Positions 1-9,201 of a stretch of DNA of 64,000 nucleotides are shown here, piece by piece; position 1 is the first letter of the stretch, and the number at the start of each line of letters is the position of its first letter. Under the pieces are notes generated by a model. That model saw only the letters and a program-made list of their open reading frames with translations. It searched no databases and was not told where the DNA came from. The position numbers and the translations under genes were made by a program. This DNA comes from Bacteroidales bacterium (GTDB lineage Bacteria; Bacteroidota; Bacteroidia; Bacteroidales; UBA4417). Where the stretch lies: NCBI GenBank assembly GCA_016707785.1, contig JADJGZ010000012.1:122736-186735 (forward strand), read 5' to 3'.

Positions 1-1519
1 CTTCTCCCTGGATTTTGATAATGAAAGCGCTCCATTCATTCATCGCATTACGGGTTTTTTCAAAATCAACTTTGAAGGTACCATCACTATTTCTACTGAA
101 AGCACCCTTATCCTCAAAGTAATTAAAACACATCATATTAGCTTTACCATGGGCTTCTGCAGCGCCAAATCTAACTGAGCGAATCAGTCCGGCCATATAA
201 GTAACAAATGCATCTTCTGCGGTAATACCGGTAAGTTCACCTTTTTCGATGAGTTTAGTGACCAGGTAAAGCCCAAGGATATCTGCTTTTGCTTCCTCCC
301 AGCCAGAATATTGTTCTTTCAGCACTTCCCTAACAGTACCTTTACCATTGATGGTATTTTTAATTCCCAAACCATGGGCTACTTCATGAAACATAACATT
401 ACTGAAGAATGCATCAAATTTGATATTTGCGCGTTGTTCAGGTTCAATGAGGACATTACTGATGGGTACCAGGATCATATCGAATTTGGCTCTCATAGCA
501 TTTTTCAATTGCAGCCTCCTGGAACCTTTGGCAAGTTGCACTTTTTCATCATTGGGAAGATTGATGGCAATGGTCTTGCCACCACTATTGGTATGACCGG
601 CATAATAAAGGATGTCGTAGGCATTCAGATCGGAGGATGAACCAGGTACTTCCTTTTTAAATTTCGGGTCGCAAGGCAGATCTTTCTGTAATTCAGGGAG
701 CAGAGCGCTGTATTTCTCCAGTTTTTTACTCCATTCCTTGTCTTTAACTAAAATGGCTGCTTCATATGCTGCTTTGTATCCAAAAAGTTCATCTTCATAG
801 TTTTCGATCGGACCAACAACGAAATCCAGGGTATTTGTTTTCATATCCATCCATGCCATATCACTTTTGAAATAATCATCGGTGAGTAAGGCATCAGATC
901 TCAGCTGGAAATAATTCTTTAATCCAGGATCTTCAGCAAGTTCCGCTGCTTTCTTCAGAAGTTCGGCAGCCTTTTCAATTTTCTCTTTGTAGGCTTCATG
1001 AAACCAAACCGTGGTTAATTTCCCTGCATCATCGCGACGCAACAAAGTATATAAGCTGGATTTATTAGCATCATTGAAAGCCTTGAATTCAACTTCCGTC
1101 ATATCCTGGGGATAGAAGTTTGCCCCTTTTGGTTTAATGTCAAAACCTGCAATGAAAGCATTATTTTCATCCAGCCGATCCCAGGGACCATAATTGATTT
1201 CAGCAAACCTTTTTGTTGCCGGATCAGAAATGGTATCAAGAAATGCTTCCTTATTTCCAAGCGTTTGTTCCCAGAAGAGATCATCCATGATTTGAGCGAT
1301 CTCTATAAGGATGGGTAACATTTCTTTTTCTTTAGCAGTGAGCTGGTCCAGGTTTGTTGTAAGCTTCACTGTAGCATATTCATCGACTTTTTTTTGCATC
1401 TCACTTACTGCTGTTGAATCAGCCTGCGCTGTATTTTTACTTCCTGATGATTTACATCCTGACATACAGGATAATATAATCATCAGAAATACCATGGAGA
1501 TAATGCCTGATTTTAACAT
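1..1519 (-). CDS. M49-family (dipeptidyl-peptidase III-like) zinc metallopeptidase lipoprotein, partial at left edge
   Basis: The minus-strand frame from ATG at 1517-1519 stays open for 506 codons and leaves the window, so the C-terminus is missing. Residues 1-22 look like a lipoprotein signal, with candidate lipidated cysteines C18 and C22. The zinc site is visible as HEVAH at 378-382 followed by EEAKAD at 408-413, which matches the HExx(x)H plus EExxA[DE] pair of peptidase family M49. The first motif is the short HExxH form instead of the HExxGH form of eukaryotic DPP III. It probably trims peptides in the cell envelope. The lipid anchor and the substrate class are inferred. The gene is divergent from the carboxyltransferase at 2101. 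Confidence 0.8.
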   Translation of the reverse strand, partial: MLKSGIISMVFLMIILSCMSGCKSSGSKNTAQADSTAVSEMQKKVDEYATVKLTTNLDQLTAKEKEMLPILIEIAQIMDDLFWEQTLGNKEAFLDTISDPATKRFAEINYGPWDRLDENNAFIAGFDIKPKGANFYPQDMTEVEFKAFNDANKSSLYTLLRRDDAGKLTTVWFHEAYKEKIEKAAELLKKAAELAEDPGLKNYFQLRSDALLTDDYFKSDMAWMDMKTNTLDFVVGPIENYEDELFGYKAAYEAAILVKDKEWSKKLEKYSALLPELQKDLPCDPKFKKEVPGSSSDLNAYDILYYAGHTNSGGKTIAINLPNDEKVQLAKGSRRLQLKNAMRAKFDMILVPISNVLIEPEQRANIKFDAFFSNVMFHEVAHGLGIKNTINGKGTVREVLKEQYSGWEEAKADILGLYLVTKLIEKGELTGITAEDAFVTYMAGLIRSVRFGAAEAHGKANMMCFNYFEDKGAFSRNSDGTFKVDFEKTRNAMNEWSAFIIKIQGE

Positions 1520-1970
1520 GACTATGGTTTATTAGGTTGGTTATTTGATGCGAAAATAGTTAAAAACAGTCAGTTCAAGGCAGAACTATTCACTTGACTG
1601 TTTTCTTGTTAAGCTATGTTTCCTAAATTGAATCATGTATTGAATATTTGGGAATCAAAGGTCTTAAAAATTAACAGGCAATCAGGCGGTTAGGAGTATT
1701 AAATCGATGAAATGGCAATTGAAAAGGATCAATGTAAGCATTTATCCGGTAAAACCATTTCACTTAATTAGCACCATTGCAAGCAGGGTTGCATCATAGA
1801 ATCAAATCTGTTAATTAGTTATTACCGATGAGTAACTGTAACAGATGACTGATCAATAATTTAAATTAATTCGGTAAATATCAGTAAAACAATGACTTAA
1901 AAGGTGGTTAGATAGTTTATCTTTAAAAGAATATATTTTAGCTATATGTATGTGGAATGAACAATATTTA

Positions 1971-1978
1971 TAATTTTG
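1971..1978 (+). promoter_or_regulatory. Candidate -7 promoter element for the carboxyltransferase gene
   Basis: The sequence TAATTTTG fits the Bacteroidota -7 consensus TAnnTTTG. No TTG lies at the expected distance upstream. It would give a 5' leader of about 115 bases that contains both palindromes, so a protein bound there would block initiation or early elongation. Confidence 0.4.
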
Positions 1979-1981
1979 TAC

Positions 1982-2021
1982 TGTTATTTGAATAACAAGA
2001 GCCACTGTTATTTTAATAACA
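1982..2021. promoter_or_regulatory. Two tandem 16-bp palindromes (candidate operator)
   Basis: TGTTATTTGAATAACA (1982-1997) and TGTTATTTTAATAACA (2006-2021) are each perfect inverted repeats with 7-bp arms and a 2-bp centre. Their centres are 24 bp apart, a little over two helical turns. They lie at and just after the start site predicted from the -7 element at 1971. This is the typical place for a dimeric repressor. The regulator is unknown. Confidence 0.5.
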
Positions 2022-2100
2022 ATAATTCAGGATATTAATATTTGTCTGCATCGAGCGACAGGCCGGCGATGTATAGTCTCAAGGAGTTGAAGCCTGACCC

Positions 2101-3831
2101 ATGAAAAAACGTCTTTTAATCCGGGATGTCACTCTTCGAGATGGACAGCAATCCTTATTTGCTACCCGAATGAACCAGAAGCAAGTGGACCGGACGCTAC
2201 CTGGTTTCAACAAAGCTGGATTTTATGCCATGGAAGTATGGGGAGGAGCTGTGCCGGATTCAGTTATGCGATACCTGAATGAGAATCCATGGGACAGGCT
2301 TGAGAAGATACATGAAGGGATTGGTGACACTTCATTGCTTGCTGCCCTGTCGAGAGGAAGGAATCTTTTTGGATATAATCCTTACCCGGATGATGTTATT
2401 GAAGGGTTTAACCGAAATGCTATTCGCTCCGGTATTTCTATCATGCGGATTTTTGATGCCTTGAATGACGCAGAGAATGTGAGGTCGACGATAAAATTTG
2501 TGAAAGAGAATGGAGGAATTGCTGATTGTACAGTGGTTTATACTGTAGATCCTCGTTATTCCACGCGTGAAAAACTGCGGGCCCTTCTTCATGCAAAGCT
2601 TTTACCCTCCCATATTTTCACAAATGATTATTTCATAGAGAAAGCTAAAGAATTGGAGAAGTTGGGGGCTGATATCATCTCAATCAAAGATATGGCAGGC
2701 CTTATTACCCCCGGGAAAGCCGGCAGGCTGGTGAGGGAATTAAAACGTCATGTTTCAGTCCCTTTGGATTTCCATACCCACTGCACTCCCGGTTATGGGA
2801 TGGCTTCCACTCTTATGGCAATTGTTAATGGTGCTGATATCGTTGACACCTCCCTGATGAGTTTTTCGGGTGGGACAGCTGCACCGGCTTTTGAAGTGAT
2901 ACAGCTCTTTTGTGACCATATGGACATAGAAACAGGCGTTAATTTAGAGGCTGTAATTGAATTAGATAAAGAGCTTAGAGCAATCAGGCATGAACTGGCG
3001 GAGTTTGATTCAACACAATTATTTCCCAGAGAATTCAATATTCTTACGGATAAATTGCCAAAAGATATTGAGCAGATGTTTGAGCTGGCCATTGCCTATG
3101 CCAAAGCTGACAAGGAGGATGATTTGCTGGAAGTCTGCCATAGGATTGAAAGTTGGTTTGGTTTCCCTGAATCTGATGATAAGATCAGGGAAGCTGAGAT
3201 CCCAGGCGGAATGTATTCGAATATGCTGGCCCAGTTGAAGCAATTGAAGCTTGAAAAACTGTTGCCCCGGGCAATGGAATTAATTCCTTTGGTACGTCTT
3301 GTCTCGGGATGCCCGCCTTTAGTTACACCCACCAGCCAGATTGTTGGTGTCCAGGCAGTAAACTGTGCCATTGATGAATCGAAAGGTGAGCCAATGTATA
3401 CCACGAAATCAATACAATTTGTCAACCTGATAAAAGGAATCTACGGACGCACTCCCGTTCCGGTTGATCCTGAATTCAGGTACAAATTAGCGGGCGTAAA
3501 AGAAGAGACTCCATACGACACCCGATATTATAAACGACAGGACAATCCAGTATTTGAAGAATATGGGGGTGTTAAGCTTGCTGTTAATGAAAAGGAAGAA
3601 CTGCTGCTTGAATTATTTCCTTCCGTAGCCAATGAATATCTGCATAAAAGAATGGTAGATACCTATCTTTCAGAAATTCATAAAATAGAAGAGGAGAAAC
3701 AGAAACGTTTTGAGGAAGAAAAACTGAAATATGAAAGCTTATCTCCTGAAGAAAAAGAGAAGCGACTGATGGATGGCCTTTATAATTATCATTGGTCATC
3801 TTTCGAAGAAGAGTCAATAGGACATTCCTGA
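2101..3831 (+). CDS. Biotin-dependent carboxyltransferase subunit (oxaloacetate decarboxylase alpha / pyruvate carboxylase subunit B type) without a biotin domain
   Basis: The 576-aa protein has the HMGL-like carboxyltransferase barrel. Visible are DxTLRDGQQS at 9-18 (D14 a likely metal ligand), K196 in SIKDMAGL (the lysine carboxylated in this family) and the metal ligands H225 and H227 in DFHTHCTPG. A conserved carboxylase domain covers roughly 290-480. The last 100 residues are charged and lack any EAMKM biotinylation motif, so carboxybiotin must come from a separate carrier. The best candidate here is the biotin protein at 27114-27557. It transfers CO2 between carboxybiotin and pyruvate/oxaloacetate; the direction cannot be read from sequence. 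It stands alone, with its own upstream control region. Confidence 0.85.
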   Translation: MKKRLLIRDVTLRDGQQSLFATRMNQKQVDRTLPGFNKAGFYAMEVWGGAVPDSVMRYLNENPWDRLEKIHEGIGDTSLLAALSRGRNLFGYNPYPDDVIEGFNRNAIRSGISIMRIFDALNDAENVRSTIKFVKENGGIADCTVVYTVDPRYSTREKLRALLHAKLLPSHIFTNDYFIEKAKELEKLGADIISIKDMAGLITPGKAGRLVRELKRHVSVPLDFHTHCTPGYGMASTLMAIVNGADIVDTSLMSFSGGTAAPAFEVIQLFCDHMDIETGVNLEAVIELDKELRAIRHELAEFDSTQLFPREFNILTDKLPKDIEQMFELAIAYAKADKEDDLLEVCHRIESWFGFPESDDKIREAEIPGGMYSNMLAQLKQLKLEKLLPRAMELIPLVRLVSGCPPLVTPTSQIVGVQAVNCAIDESKGEPMYTTKSIQFVNLIKGIYGRTPVPVDPEFRYKLAGVKEETPYDTRYYKRQDNPVFEEYGGVKLAVNEKEELLLELFPSVANEYLHKRMVDTYLSEIHKIEEEKQKRFEEEKLKYESLSPEEKEKRLMDGLYNYHWSSFEEESIGHS

Positions 3832-3894
3832 AATATTATTCTTAACATTGCTGACGGACACACCTGTAGAATCAGGAGGTACCTTTATTATTGG

Positions 3895-3902
3895 TATTTT
3901 TG
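3895..3902 (+). promoter_or_regulatory. Candidate -7 promoter element for lnt
   Basis: TATTTTTG fits TAnnTTTG and lies 18 bases before the lnt ATG. No clear -33 TTG is visible. Confidence 0.4.
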
Positions 3903-3920
3903 TCATTATAATTCAGCAAT

Positions 3921-5531
3921 ATGAAGCGTTACCAGAAACTACTCCTTTCAATATTATCCGGAGTTTTATTAGCCTTGGGATGGCCTGAACATGGTTTTCC
4001 CCTTTTACTTTTCGTAGGCTTTATTCCCTTACTTGTAATTGAGAATCAGCATCTTGAAAATAAAAGTGAGAATGGCGCTTTCGGTATTTATGGCTATGGC
4101 TTTATTGCTTTTGCGATTTTCAATACTCTAACAACTTACTGGATTTATAATTCTGCTTTTGTTGGAATAGTAGCAGCAGTCCTTCTCAATAGTTTCCTGA
4201 TGACAGGTGCCTACCAGCTATTTCACATTACTCATCGTAAAATGTTAAATGAGGGAGCCGGGTATTTTGCATTGATCGGGTATTGGTTATCTATAGAATA
4301 CCTGCATCTCCGATGGGATCTGAACTGGCCCTGGCTTAACCTGGGAAATGGTTTTGCTGCATTTCCCAAATGGATTCAATGGTATGAATATACCGGAATT
4401 TTTGGGGGATCATTATGGATACTTATTGTTAATATTTTGTTATTCAGGTTTATTCATATCCGCTTCATTCAGAAAATTTGCAGTAGAAAAGTTGCATTTT
4501 TGATGATATCAACCTTGGTAGTTTTGATTGGGCCGATTCTTTTTTCATACTACACCTATTATCAATACAAAGAAGTGCCCTCACCCATTGATGTAGTTGT
4601 TGTACAACCCAACCTCGATCCCTATACTGAACAGTATGAATTGGCTCCCGAAATTGTAACCAGTCGTATGCTTGAACTTGTTGCCAGTCGGGCCGATAGC
4701 ATGACTGATTTTATTGTTTTTCCTGAAAGTGCAATCCAGGAATATGCATGGGAAGACCAACTGGACAGCATTGGAAGTCTCCGCACTATACGGTTATTCC
4801 AATCCACATATCCTAAAATGAAAGCCATCGTTGGAATCTCCACTCGCAGTATATTTCTTGATGGCCAGGAATTAACAGTAACGGCAAGAAAAAAAAGGGA
4901 TGCAGATTATTATTATGATTCTTATAATACCGCACTTTATATTCCAAGAAACGGTAACTATCAACTATACCACAAATCCAAACTGACTCCGGGTGTTGAA
5001 AAGATGCCTTATCCCAGGATGTTCAAATTCCTTGAAAAGTATGCTTTGGATTTAGGTGGGACAATCGGCAGCCTTGGGACTGATGCAGAGCAAATTCCTT
5101 TCAAGGTGAATGATAGTTTAAAAATTGCTTCTGTAATTTGCTATGAATCTGCGTATGGAGAATTCGTCAATCGGTTTATTCAGCAAGGGGCAAATGTGAT
5201 CTTCGTTATAACAAATGATGGATGGTGGGGGAATACGCCCGGGCATCGGCAACATTTACTTTTTTCAGTTCTCAGAGCCATTGAGACGAGAAGAAGTGTT
5301 GCACGATCAGCCAATACTGGAATTTCATGTTTTATCAATCAAAGAGGTGATATTAGTGAAAGGAGTAAGTATTGGGTTCCGGATGTAAAAAAGGCCACCA
5401 TTAATACCAATTCAGGACTTACCTTTTATGTGAGATATGGTGATTATATTGGCAGGATATTCCTGCTGGTTGCTGCTTTGATGTTGCTATTAACAGTATC
5501 CTTATCCTTACGGAAAGGAACATTGAGGTAG
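3921..5531 (+). CDS. lnt: Apolipoprotein N-acyltransferase
   Basis: The 536-aa protein begins with about six membrane segments within residues 1-210. A periplasmic nitrilase-fold domain (about 222-500) follows, and a last membrane segment lies near the C-terminus. The nitrilase triad is visible: E269 in VFPES, K352 in YHKSKLTP and C407 in VICYES. It adds the third acyl chain to the N-terminal cysteine of lipoproteins in the inner membrane. Several lipoproteins encoded in this window would be its substrates. The length is typical of the family. It is 89 bases from the preceding gene and has its own candidate promoter. Confidence 0.95.
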   Translation: MKRYQKLLLSILSGVLLALGWPEHGFPLLLFVGFIPLLVIENQHLENKSENGAFGIYGYGFIAFAIFNTLTTYWIYNSAFVGIVAAVLLNSFLMTGAYQLFHITHRKMLNEGAGYFALIGYWLSIEYLHLRWDLNWPWLNLGNGFAAFPKWIQWYEYTGIFGGSLWILIVNILLFRFIHIRFIQKICSRKVAFLMISTLVVLIGPILFSYYTYYQYKEVPSPIDVVVVQPNLDPYTEQYELAPEIVTSRMLELVASRADSMTDFIVFPESAIQEYAWEDQLDSIGSLRTIRLFQSTYPKMKAIVGISTRSIFLDGQELTVTARKKRDADYYYDSYNTALYIPRNGNYQLYHKSKLTPGVEKMPYPRMFKFLEKYALDLGGTIGSLGTDAEQIPFKVNDSLKIASVICYESAYGEFVNRFIQQGANVIFVITNDGWWGNTPGHRQHLLFSVLRAIETRRSVARSANTGISCFINQRGDISERSKYWVPDVKKATINTNSGLTFYVRYGDYIGRIFLLVAALMLLLTVSLSLRKGTLR

Positions 5532-5579
5532 AACATCTATTGTTAGACCTGTCTAAATTCTTAAATAGTCTTATAAATT

Positions 5580-5607
5580 GAATCCAGGAGTCAGAATCCA
5601 GGAGTCA
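5580..5607. repeat. 14-bp tandem duplication
   Basis: GAATCCAGGAGTCA occurs twice without a gap (5580-5593 and 5594-5607) in noncoding DNA after lnt. It resembles the word-like repeats found at 30.8-32.0 kb in style, though not in sequence. Confidence 0.7.
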
Positions 5608-5801
5608 GAATAGTTAAAAAGAGTTTGAGCTAGGGTGGTCATTTCTGATCGCTTATAACTGAGTTTTCTAATCAATTTTCCATTTGAGTCATTCACCGCC
5701 AGATTTCCGGTATTCACCGAATATTTATTTCTCCAGGGCTCTATGAAGTGCATTTTTGCAAAACATTTTCCATTAATAATTGTTAAAACAAAATAAACAG
5801 T

Positions 5802-5829
5802 GGAAACGATTTGTTTGTAAAACGTTTCC
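5802..5829. promoter_or_regulatory. Candidate TetR operator (28-bp inverted repeat)
   Basis: GGAAACGATTT and AAAACGTTTCC form 11-bp half-sites with 10 of 11 positions symmetrical around a 6-bp centre. The site lies 17 bp before the -7 element of the tetR gene. It is the likely binding site for autoregulation and for control of the downstream efflux genes. Confidence 0.5.
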
Positions 5830-5845
5830 GTATTTCAAAATTATA

Positions 5846-5853
5846 TACTTTTG
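5846..5853 (+). promoter_or_regulatory. Candidate -7 promoter element for the tetR-efflux operon
   Basis: TACTTTTG fits TAnnTTTG exactly and lies 15 bases before the first possible ATG at 5869, so the leader would be very short. Confidence 0.5.
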
Positions 5854-5868
5854 CTGCCCGAAATATAA

Positions 5869-6489
5869 ATGAGCACAATGGATGATAAATTAAAAATGAT
5901 CTTAAGGGAGAGTTCTCACCTATTCATCAAATATGGATTAAGGAGTCTTTCGATGGATGATTTATGCCGTGAAATGGGCATATCCAAGAAAACAATGTAC
6001 CAATATGTGGAGAATAAGACAGATCTAATTTCTCAGACATTGGATTTTGTTGTTAAGGATGCGGTATTTGCTGTTGAGCAGGCCAATCTTGAAGGCTGCA
6101 ATGCTATTGATCAATTGTTGCGGGTCAGTCGCAAGGTGTGCTCTGAGATGAATCATTTCAATCCTTCGATAACATTTGATTTGCAGAAGTACTATCCGGA
6201 AGTCTATAGAAAGTTCAATCATGCCAAAAAGGAGATCATATTTCGACAGATTGTTGATAATATGAAGCAGGGGATTTCGGAAGGATTTTACAGGGATGAC
6301 CTTCCCATTGACCTTGTTGCCAGATTATATGTTCAGAAATTGGAATACATCAATGACCCTGATTTTCTTAATTCGGAAGACTTTTCTTTCAGCAATATGT
6401 TCCAGGTGATGTTTGACAATCATATTAGGGGGATATCAAATACTAAAGGACTGGAATACTATGAAAATCAGCTAACTACAATTCATTGA
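5869..6489 (+). CDS. TetR/AcrR family transcriptional regulator
   Basis: The 206-aa protein has an N-terminal TetR helix-turn-helix at about 10-57 (pattern FIKYGLRSLSMDDLCREMGI then KKTMYQYVENK). The variable C-terminal part would bind the ligand. It is the first gene of a same-strand run into an RND efflux system, 48 bases before the outer-membrane factor. It is most likely the local repressor, acting at the inverted repeat at 5802-5829. A second start two codons in (MDDKLKM) is also possible. The inducer cannot be predicted. Confidence 0.9.
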   Translation: MSTMDDKLKMILRESSHLFIKYGLRSLSMDDLCREMGISKKTMYQYVENKTDLISQTLDFVVKDAVFAVEQANLEGCNAIDQLLRVSRKVCSEMNHFNPSITFDLQKYYPEVYRKFNHAKKEIIFRQIVDNMKQGISEGFYRDDLPIDLVARLYVQKLEYINDPDFLNSEDFSFSNMFQVMFDNHIRGISNTKGLEYYENQLTTIH

Positions 6490-6537
6490 CAGAAACAAAA
6501 AATTAAATCAGAGTATCAAACCCTACAAATAGTTCTA

Positions 6538-7932
6538 ATGAAAGCTCAGTTAAATCTTTTAATCACAGTGGTTGCTGTTTTGCTGGTCACCAATATCAAA
6601 GCACAGCAGACAGCTCCGATGAACCTTAGTCTGAAACAGGCCCAGGAATATGCATTAGCGAATAATGCAAATATGAAGAATGCAAAACTTGATATTGAAA
6701 TTGCAAAAAAGAAAATCTGGGAGACCAAAGCCATGGGTTTACCCCAGGTGAGTGCAAAGGGATCCTATCAGCACATTTTTAAGGTACCGGTTTTAAGTTT
6801 TCCGAGTACAGCAATATCTAATGAACGTGGCCAAACAACATTTTCAGCGTCCCCAATAGGGGCAGCTGGTGATTCTGTTTACCTGAATATGGCTGCGGGT
6901 GCTCCCATTGAATTGGGTGTAAAAGACAATGCTACTCTCGAATTCAATGTTTCTCAGTTGATATTCAGTGGGGAGTATATTGTAGGTTTACAGGCTACAA
7001 AGGTATTCTTCCAGATATCACAAAACAGTCTTCAGCAAAATACTGAGGATATGAAGGAAACTGTTGCTAACAGCTATTATATGATTATGGTAGTGGAAAA
7101 GAACAAGGAAATCCTTGAACAATCCTATGGAAACCTTGCCAAGACCTTAATGGATATGAAGGAAATGAATAAGCAAGGGTTTATTGAAGATACCGATGTC
7201 GACCAGATCGAGCTCACTCTTCATGTCCTGGAGAATGGAATTAAGACCCTGGAAAACCAGGTTACTGCTGCATATGACCTCCTGAAATTCCAAATAGGAC
7301 TGCCTTTTGAAACGGAACTGAAACTCACTGAAGAACTTGATAATGTAATCAGTGAATCAGACCTTGCTACCATTATTTCTAAGAAGTTCCAGGTTGAGAA
7401 TAATATTTCCTACAAGATGATGGAGAACCAGGAAGAAGTTGGAATTCTTAATCTGAAACGCCAGAAAAGTGCTTATCTGCCTTCTTTAGCTGCTTTTTAT
7501 ATGCACACGGAGAAAGCTCAGCAAGCTGATTTTGATTTCACTATGAAAGACATTGCCGGCCTTTCATTACAGGTTCCGATTTTTTCGAGTGGAATGCGAA
7601 ATGTGATGGTTAAACAGAGGGTAATGGAATTGGATAAGATAAGGAATTCAAAAGCTTATGTAGCCCAAGGATTGGAGTTGGACTTCATTAATTCCAGGAA
7701 TACCCTGACTTCGGCTTATGATAAATATCTTAATGAGAAGAGAAATATTGAGCTCACTGAGAGGATTTATAATAAAACACTGATAAAATATAAAGAAGGG
7801 GTTTCTTCAAGTATGGAGGTCACTACAGCCCAGAATCAATATCTTACTGCACAGACTAATTATTTTACCGCACTATATTCATTGGTGAGCTCCAAGAATA
7901 AACTTGAGAAACTCCTGAACATTCAAGATTAA
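6538..7932 (+). CDS. TolC-family outer-membrane efflux protein
   Basis: The 464-aa protein carries a signal peptide at 1-22, ending near IKAQ. Two outer-membrane-efflux repeats rich in long helices follow, at about 30-240 and 270-460. A conserved GVSSSMEVTTAQN-type segment near the C-terminus matches the TolC/OprM family. It forms the outer-membrane channel of the pump encoded downstream. It is cotranscribed with the adaptor, 57 bases away. The placement before the adaptor and pump genes, right after tetR, is common in Bacteroidota. Confidence 0.92.
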   Translation: MKAQLNLLITVVAVLLVTNIKAQQTAPMNLSLKQAQEYALANNANMKNAKLDIEIAKKKIWETKAMGLPQVSAKGSYQHIFKVPVLSFPSTAISNERGQTTFSASPIGAAGDSVYLNMAAGAPIELGVKDNATLEFNVSQLIFSGEYIVGLQATKVFFQISQNSLQQNTEDMKETVANSYYMIMVVEKNKEILEQSYGNLAKTLMDMKEMNKQGFIEDTDVDQIELTLHVLENGIKTLENQVTAAYDLLKFQIGLPFETELKLTEELDNVISESDLATIISKKFQVENNISYKMMENQEEVGILNLKRQKSAYLPSLAAFYMHTEKAQQADFDFTMKDIAGLSLQVPIFSSGMRNVMVKQRVMELDKIRNSKAYVAQGLELDFINSRNTLTSAYDKYLNEKRNIELTERIYNKTLIKYKEGVSSSMEVTTAQNQYLTAQTNYFTALYSLVSSKNKLEKLLNIQD

Positions 7933-7989
7933 TTCCTGATCAATTAACAAATAAGATACTCCAACAATAGTAAAGAAAATCCTAAGTAT

Positions 7990-9123
7990 ATGAAAAGCAC
8001 ATTAACAAAAATGAAGACCTATTTAGCCTTTAGTTTGATAATTTTATTAGCAGCATGTGGCACTACAACAGATAAGAAGGCTGAGCTGGAAAAACTGAAG
8101 AAACAGCATGACGAGCTTGCCGATCAGATCAAGAAATTGGAAGCTGAGCTGAAAATGAATGACAGCACGATTGTCAAATATACTGATGTTATGATTTCTG
8201 AAATTAAAACCTCGGAATTCAATCATTACATTGATGTTCAGGGCCGGGTTGATGGTGAAGACAATGTAGCTGTTGCCCCACAAATTCCAGGTGTTGTTAC
8301 TGCTGTTTATGTGAAGGAAGGAGCAAGCGTCAGGAAAGGCCAGGTTCTTGCCCAGCTTGATGACAATGTATTGAAACAACAAATTGCCGGTTTAAATCAG
8401 CAGCTTGAATTTGCCACTAATCTTTATAATAAGCAGAAATCCCTCTGGGATCAAAAGATTGGTTCAGAAGTTCAATACCTGACTTCTAAAAACACCAAGG
8501 AATCCCTTGAAAAAAACCTTGCTACCATTAAGGAGCAATTGGAAATGTATAAGATTAAATCACCCATCAACGGAACCGTAGAAGAAGTTGGAGTAAAAGT
8601 CGGTCAAATGGCTGCTGCAGGTGTAATTCCGGTTTTCCGCGTTGTGAATTTTTCAACAGCTAAGATTAAGGCAGATGTGGCAGAAGTATATGCATCTAAA
8701 GTGAAAGCCGGGAATGATGTGATTGTTTATTTTCCTGATTATAAGGAAGAGATTCATTCTAAAGTTGGTTTTACAAGTAAGTATATTGATCCTACCAACA
8801 GAACTTTTCAGACTGAGATCAGGCTTGGACCTGGTAAGGTTGACTATCGGGCAAATATGATTGCTGTTGTTAAAATTAAGGATTACTCAAACAAAGCCGC
8901 TTTCGTACTTCCTGTAAATTTCATCAAAGAATCACCAACCGGGAAGTTTGTATTCCTGGCTAAGGAAGAAGCAGGAAAGTGGGTTGCCAGGAAACAGAAG
9001 GTGGAAATGGGTCAGACATATAATGGATTAGCAGAGATTTCAACAGGATTAACCGTTGGAGACAAGATTATTAGTACTGGCTTTAATTCACTGGTTGAAG
9101 GGCAGCCAATCCGCATTAAATAA
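7990..9123 (+). CDS. RND efflux periplasmic adaptor (membrane fusion lipoprotein)
   Basis: The 377-aa protein has a lipoprotein signal with the lipobox LAAC; the cysteine is at about residue 23. A short charged coiled coil (about 28-60) follows. The HlyD-type order comes next: barrel-sandwich hybrid at about 80-115, helical hairpin at 125-180, lipoyl half resuming at SPINGTVEEVGVKVGQ, then beta-barrel and membrane-proximal domains. It joins the outer-membrane factor to the inner-membrane pump. An internal ATG at 8011 (MKTYLAF) would also leave a complete lipoprotein signal. Confidence 0.92.
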   Translation: MKSTLTKMKTYLAFSLIILLAACGTTTDKKAELEKLKKQHDELADQIKKLEAELKMNDSTIVKYTDVMISEIKTSEFNHYIDVQGRVDGEDNVAVAPQIPGVVTAVYVKEGASVRKGQVLAQLDDNVLKQQIAGLNQQLEFATNLYNKQKSLWDQKIGSEVQYLTSKNTKESLEKNLATIKEQLEMYKIKSPINGTVEEVGVKVGQMAAAGVIPVFRVVNFSTAKIKADVAEVYASKVKAGNDVIVYFPDYKEEIHSKVGFTSKYIDPTNRTFQTEIRLGPGKVDYRANMIAVVKIKDYSNKAAFVLPVNFIKESPTGKFVFLAKEEAGKWVARKQKVEMGQTYNGLAEISTGLTVGDKIISTGFNSLVEGQPIRIK

Positions 9124-9201
9124 TTGATTCCTTGTAGAATAAAAATAAAAAACCAATTTCCTGTTAGCATTGCTATTCAGTGAATGAAAGAAAACTAATA
9201 T

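Larger units (their letters stand above)
1520..2100. other. Divergent intergenic region with a candidate promoter and two operator-like palindromes
   Basis: This 581-bp AT-rich gap separates the divergent peptidase and carboxyltransferase genes. No coding frame is convincing. The right part holds a TAnnTTTG element at 1971-1978 and two palindromes at 1982-1997 and 2006-2021, listed separately. An AGGAG-like stretch lies about 13 bases before the ATG at 2101. Nothing was recognised between 1560 and 1960. Confidence 0.6.
5532..5868. other. Intergenic region with a 14-bp tandem repeat and the tetR control region
   Basis: This 337-bp gap has no convincing gene. It starts with a tandem repeat at 5580-5607. 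Its right end holds the inverted repeat at 5802-5829 and the -7 element at 5846-5853 that precede the TetR gene. Confidence 0.5.

Noticed and set aside
311..640. A 109-aa plus-strand gene
   Set aside because: It lies opposite the peptidase zinc-motif region, which is open through the window edge and has clear family motifs.
5571..5753. A 60-aa minus-strand gene after lnt
   Set aside because: It overlaps the 14-bp tandem repeat, has no family likeness and no promoter.
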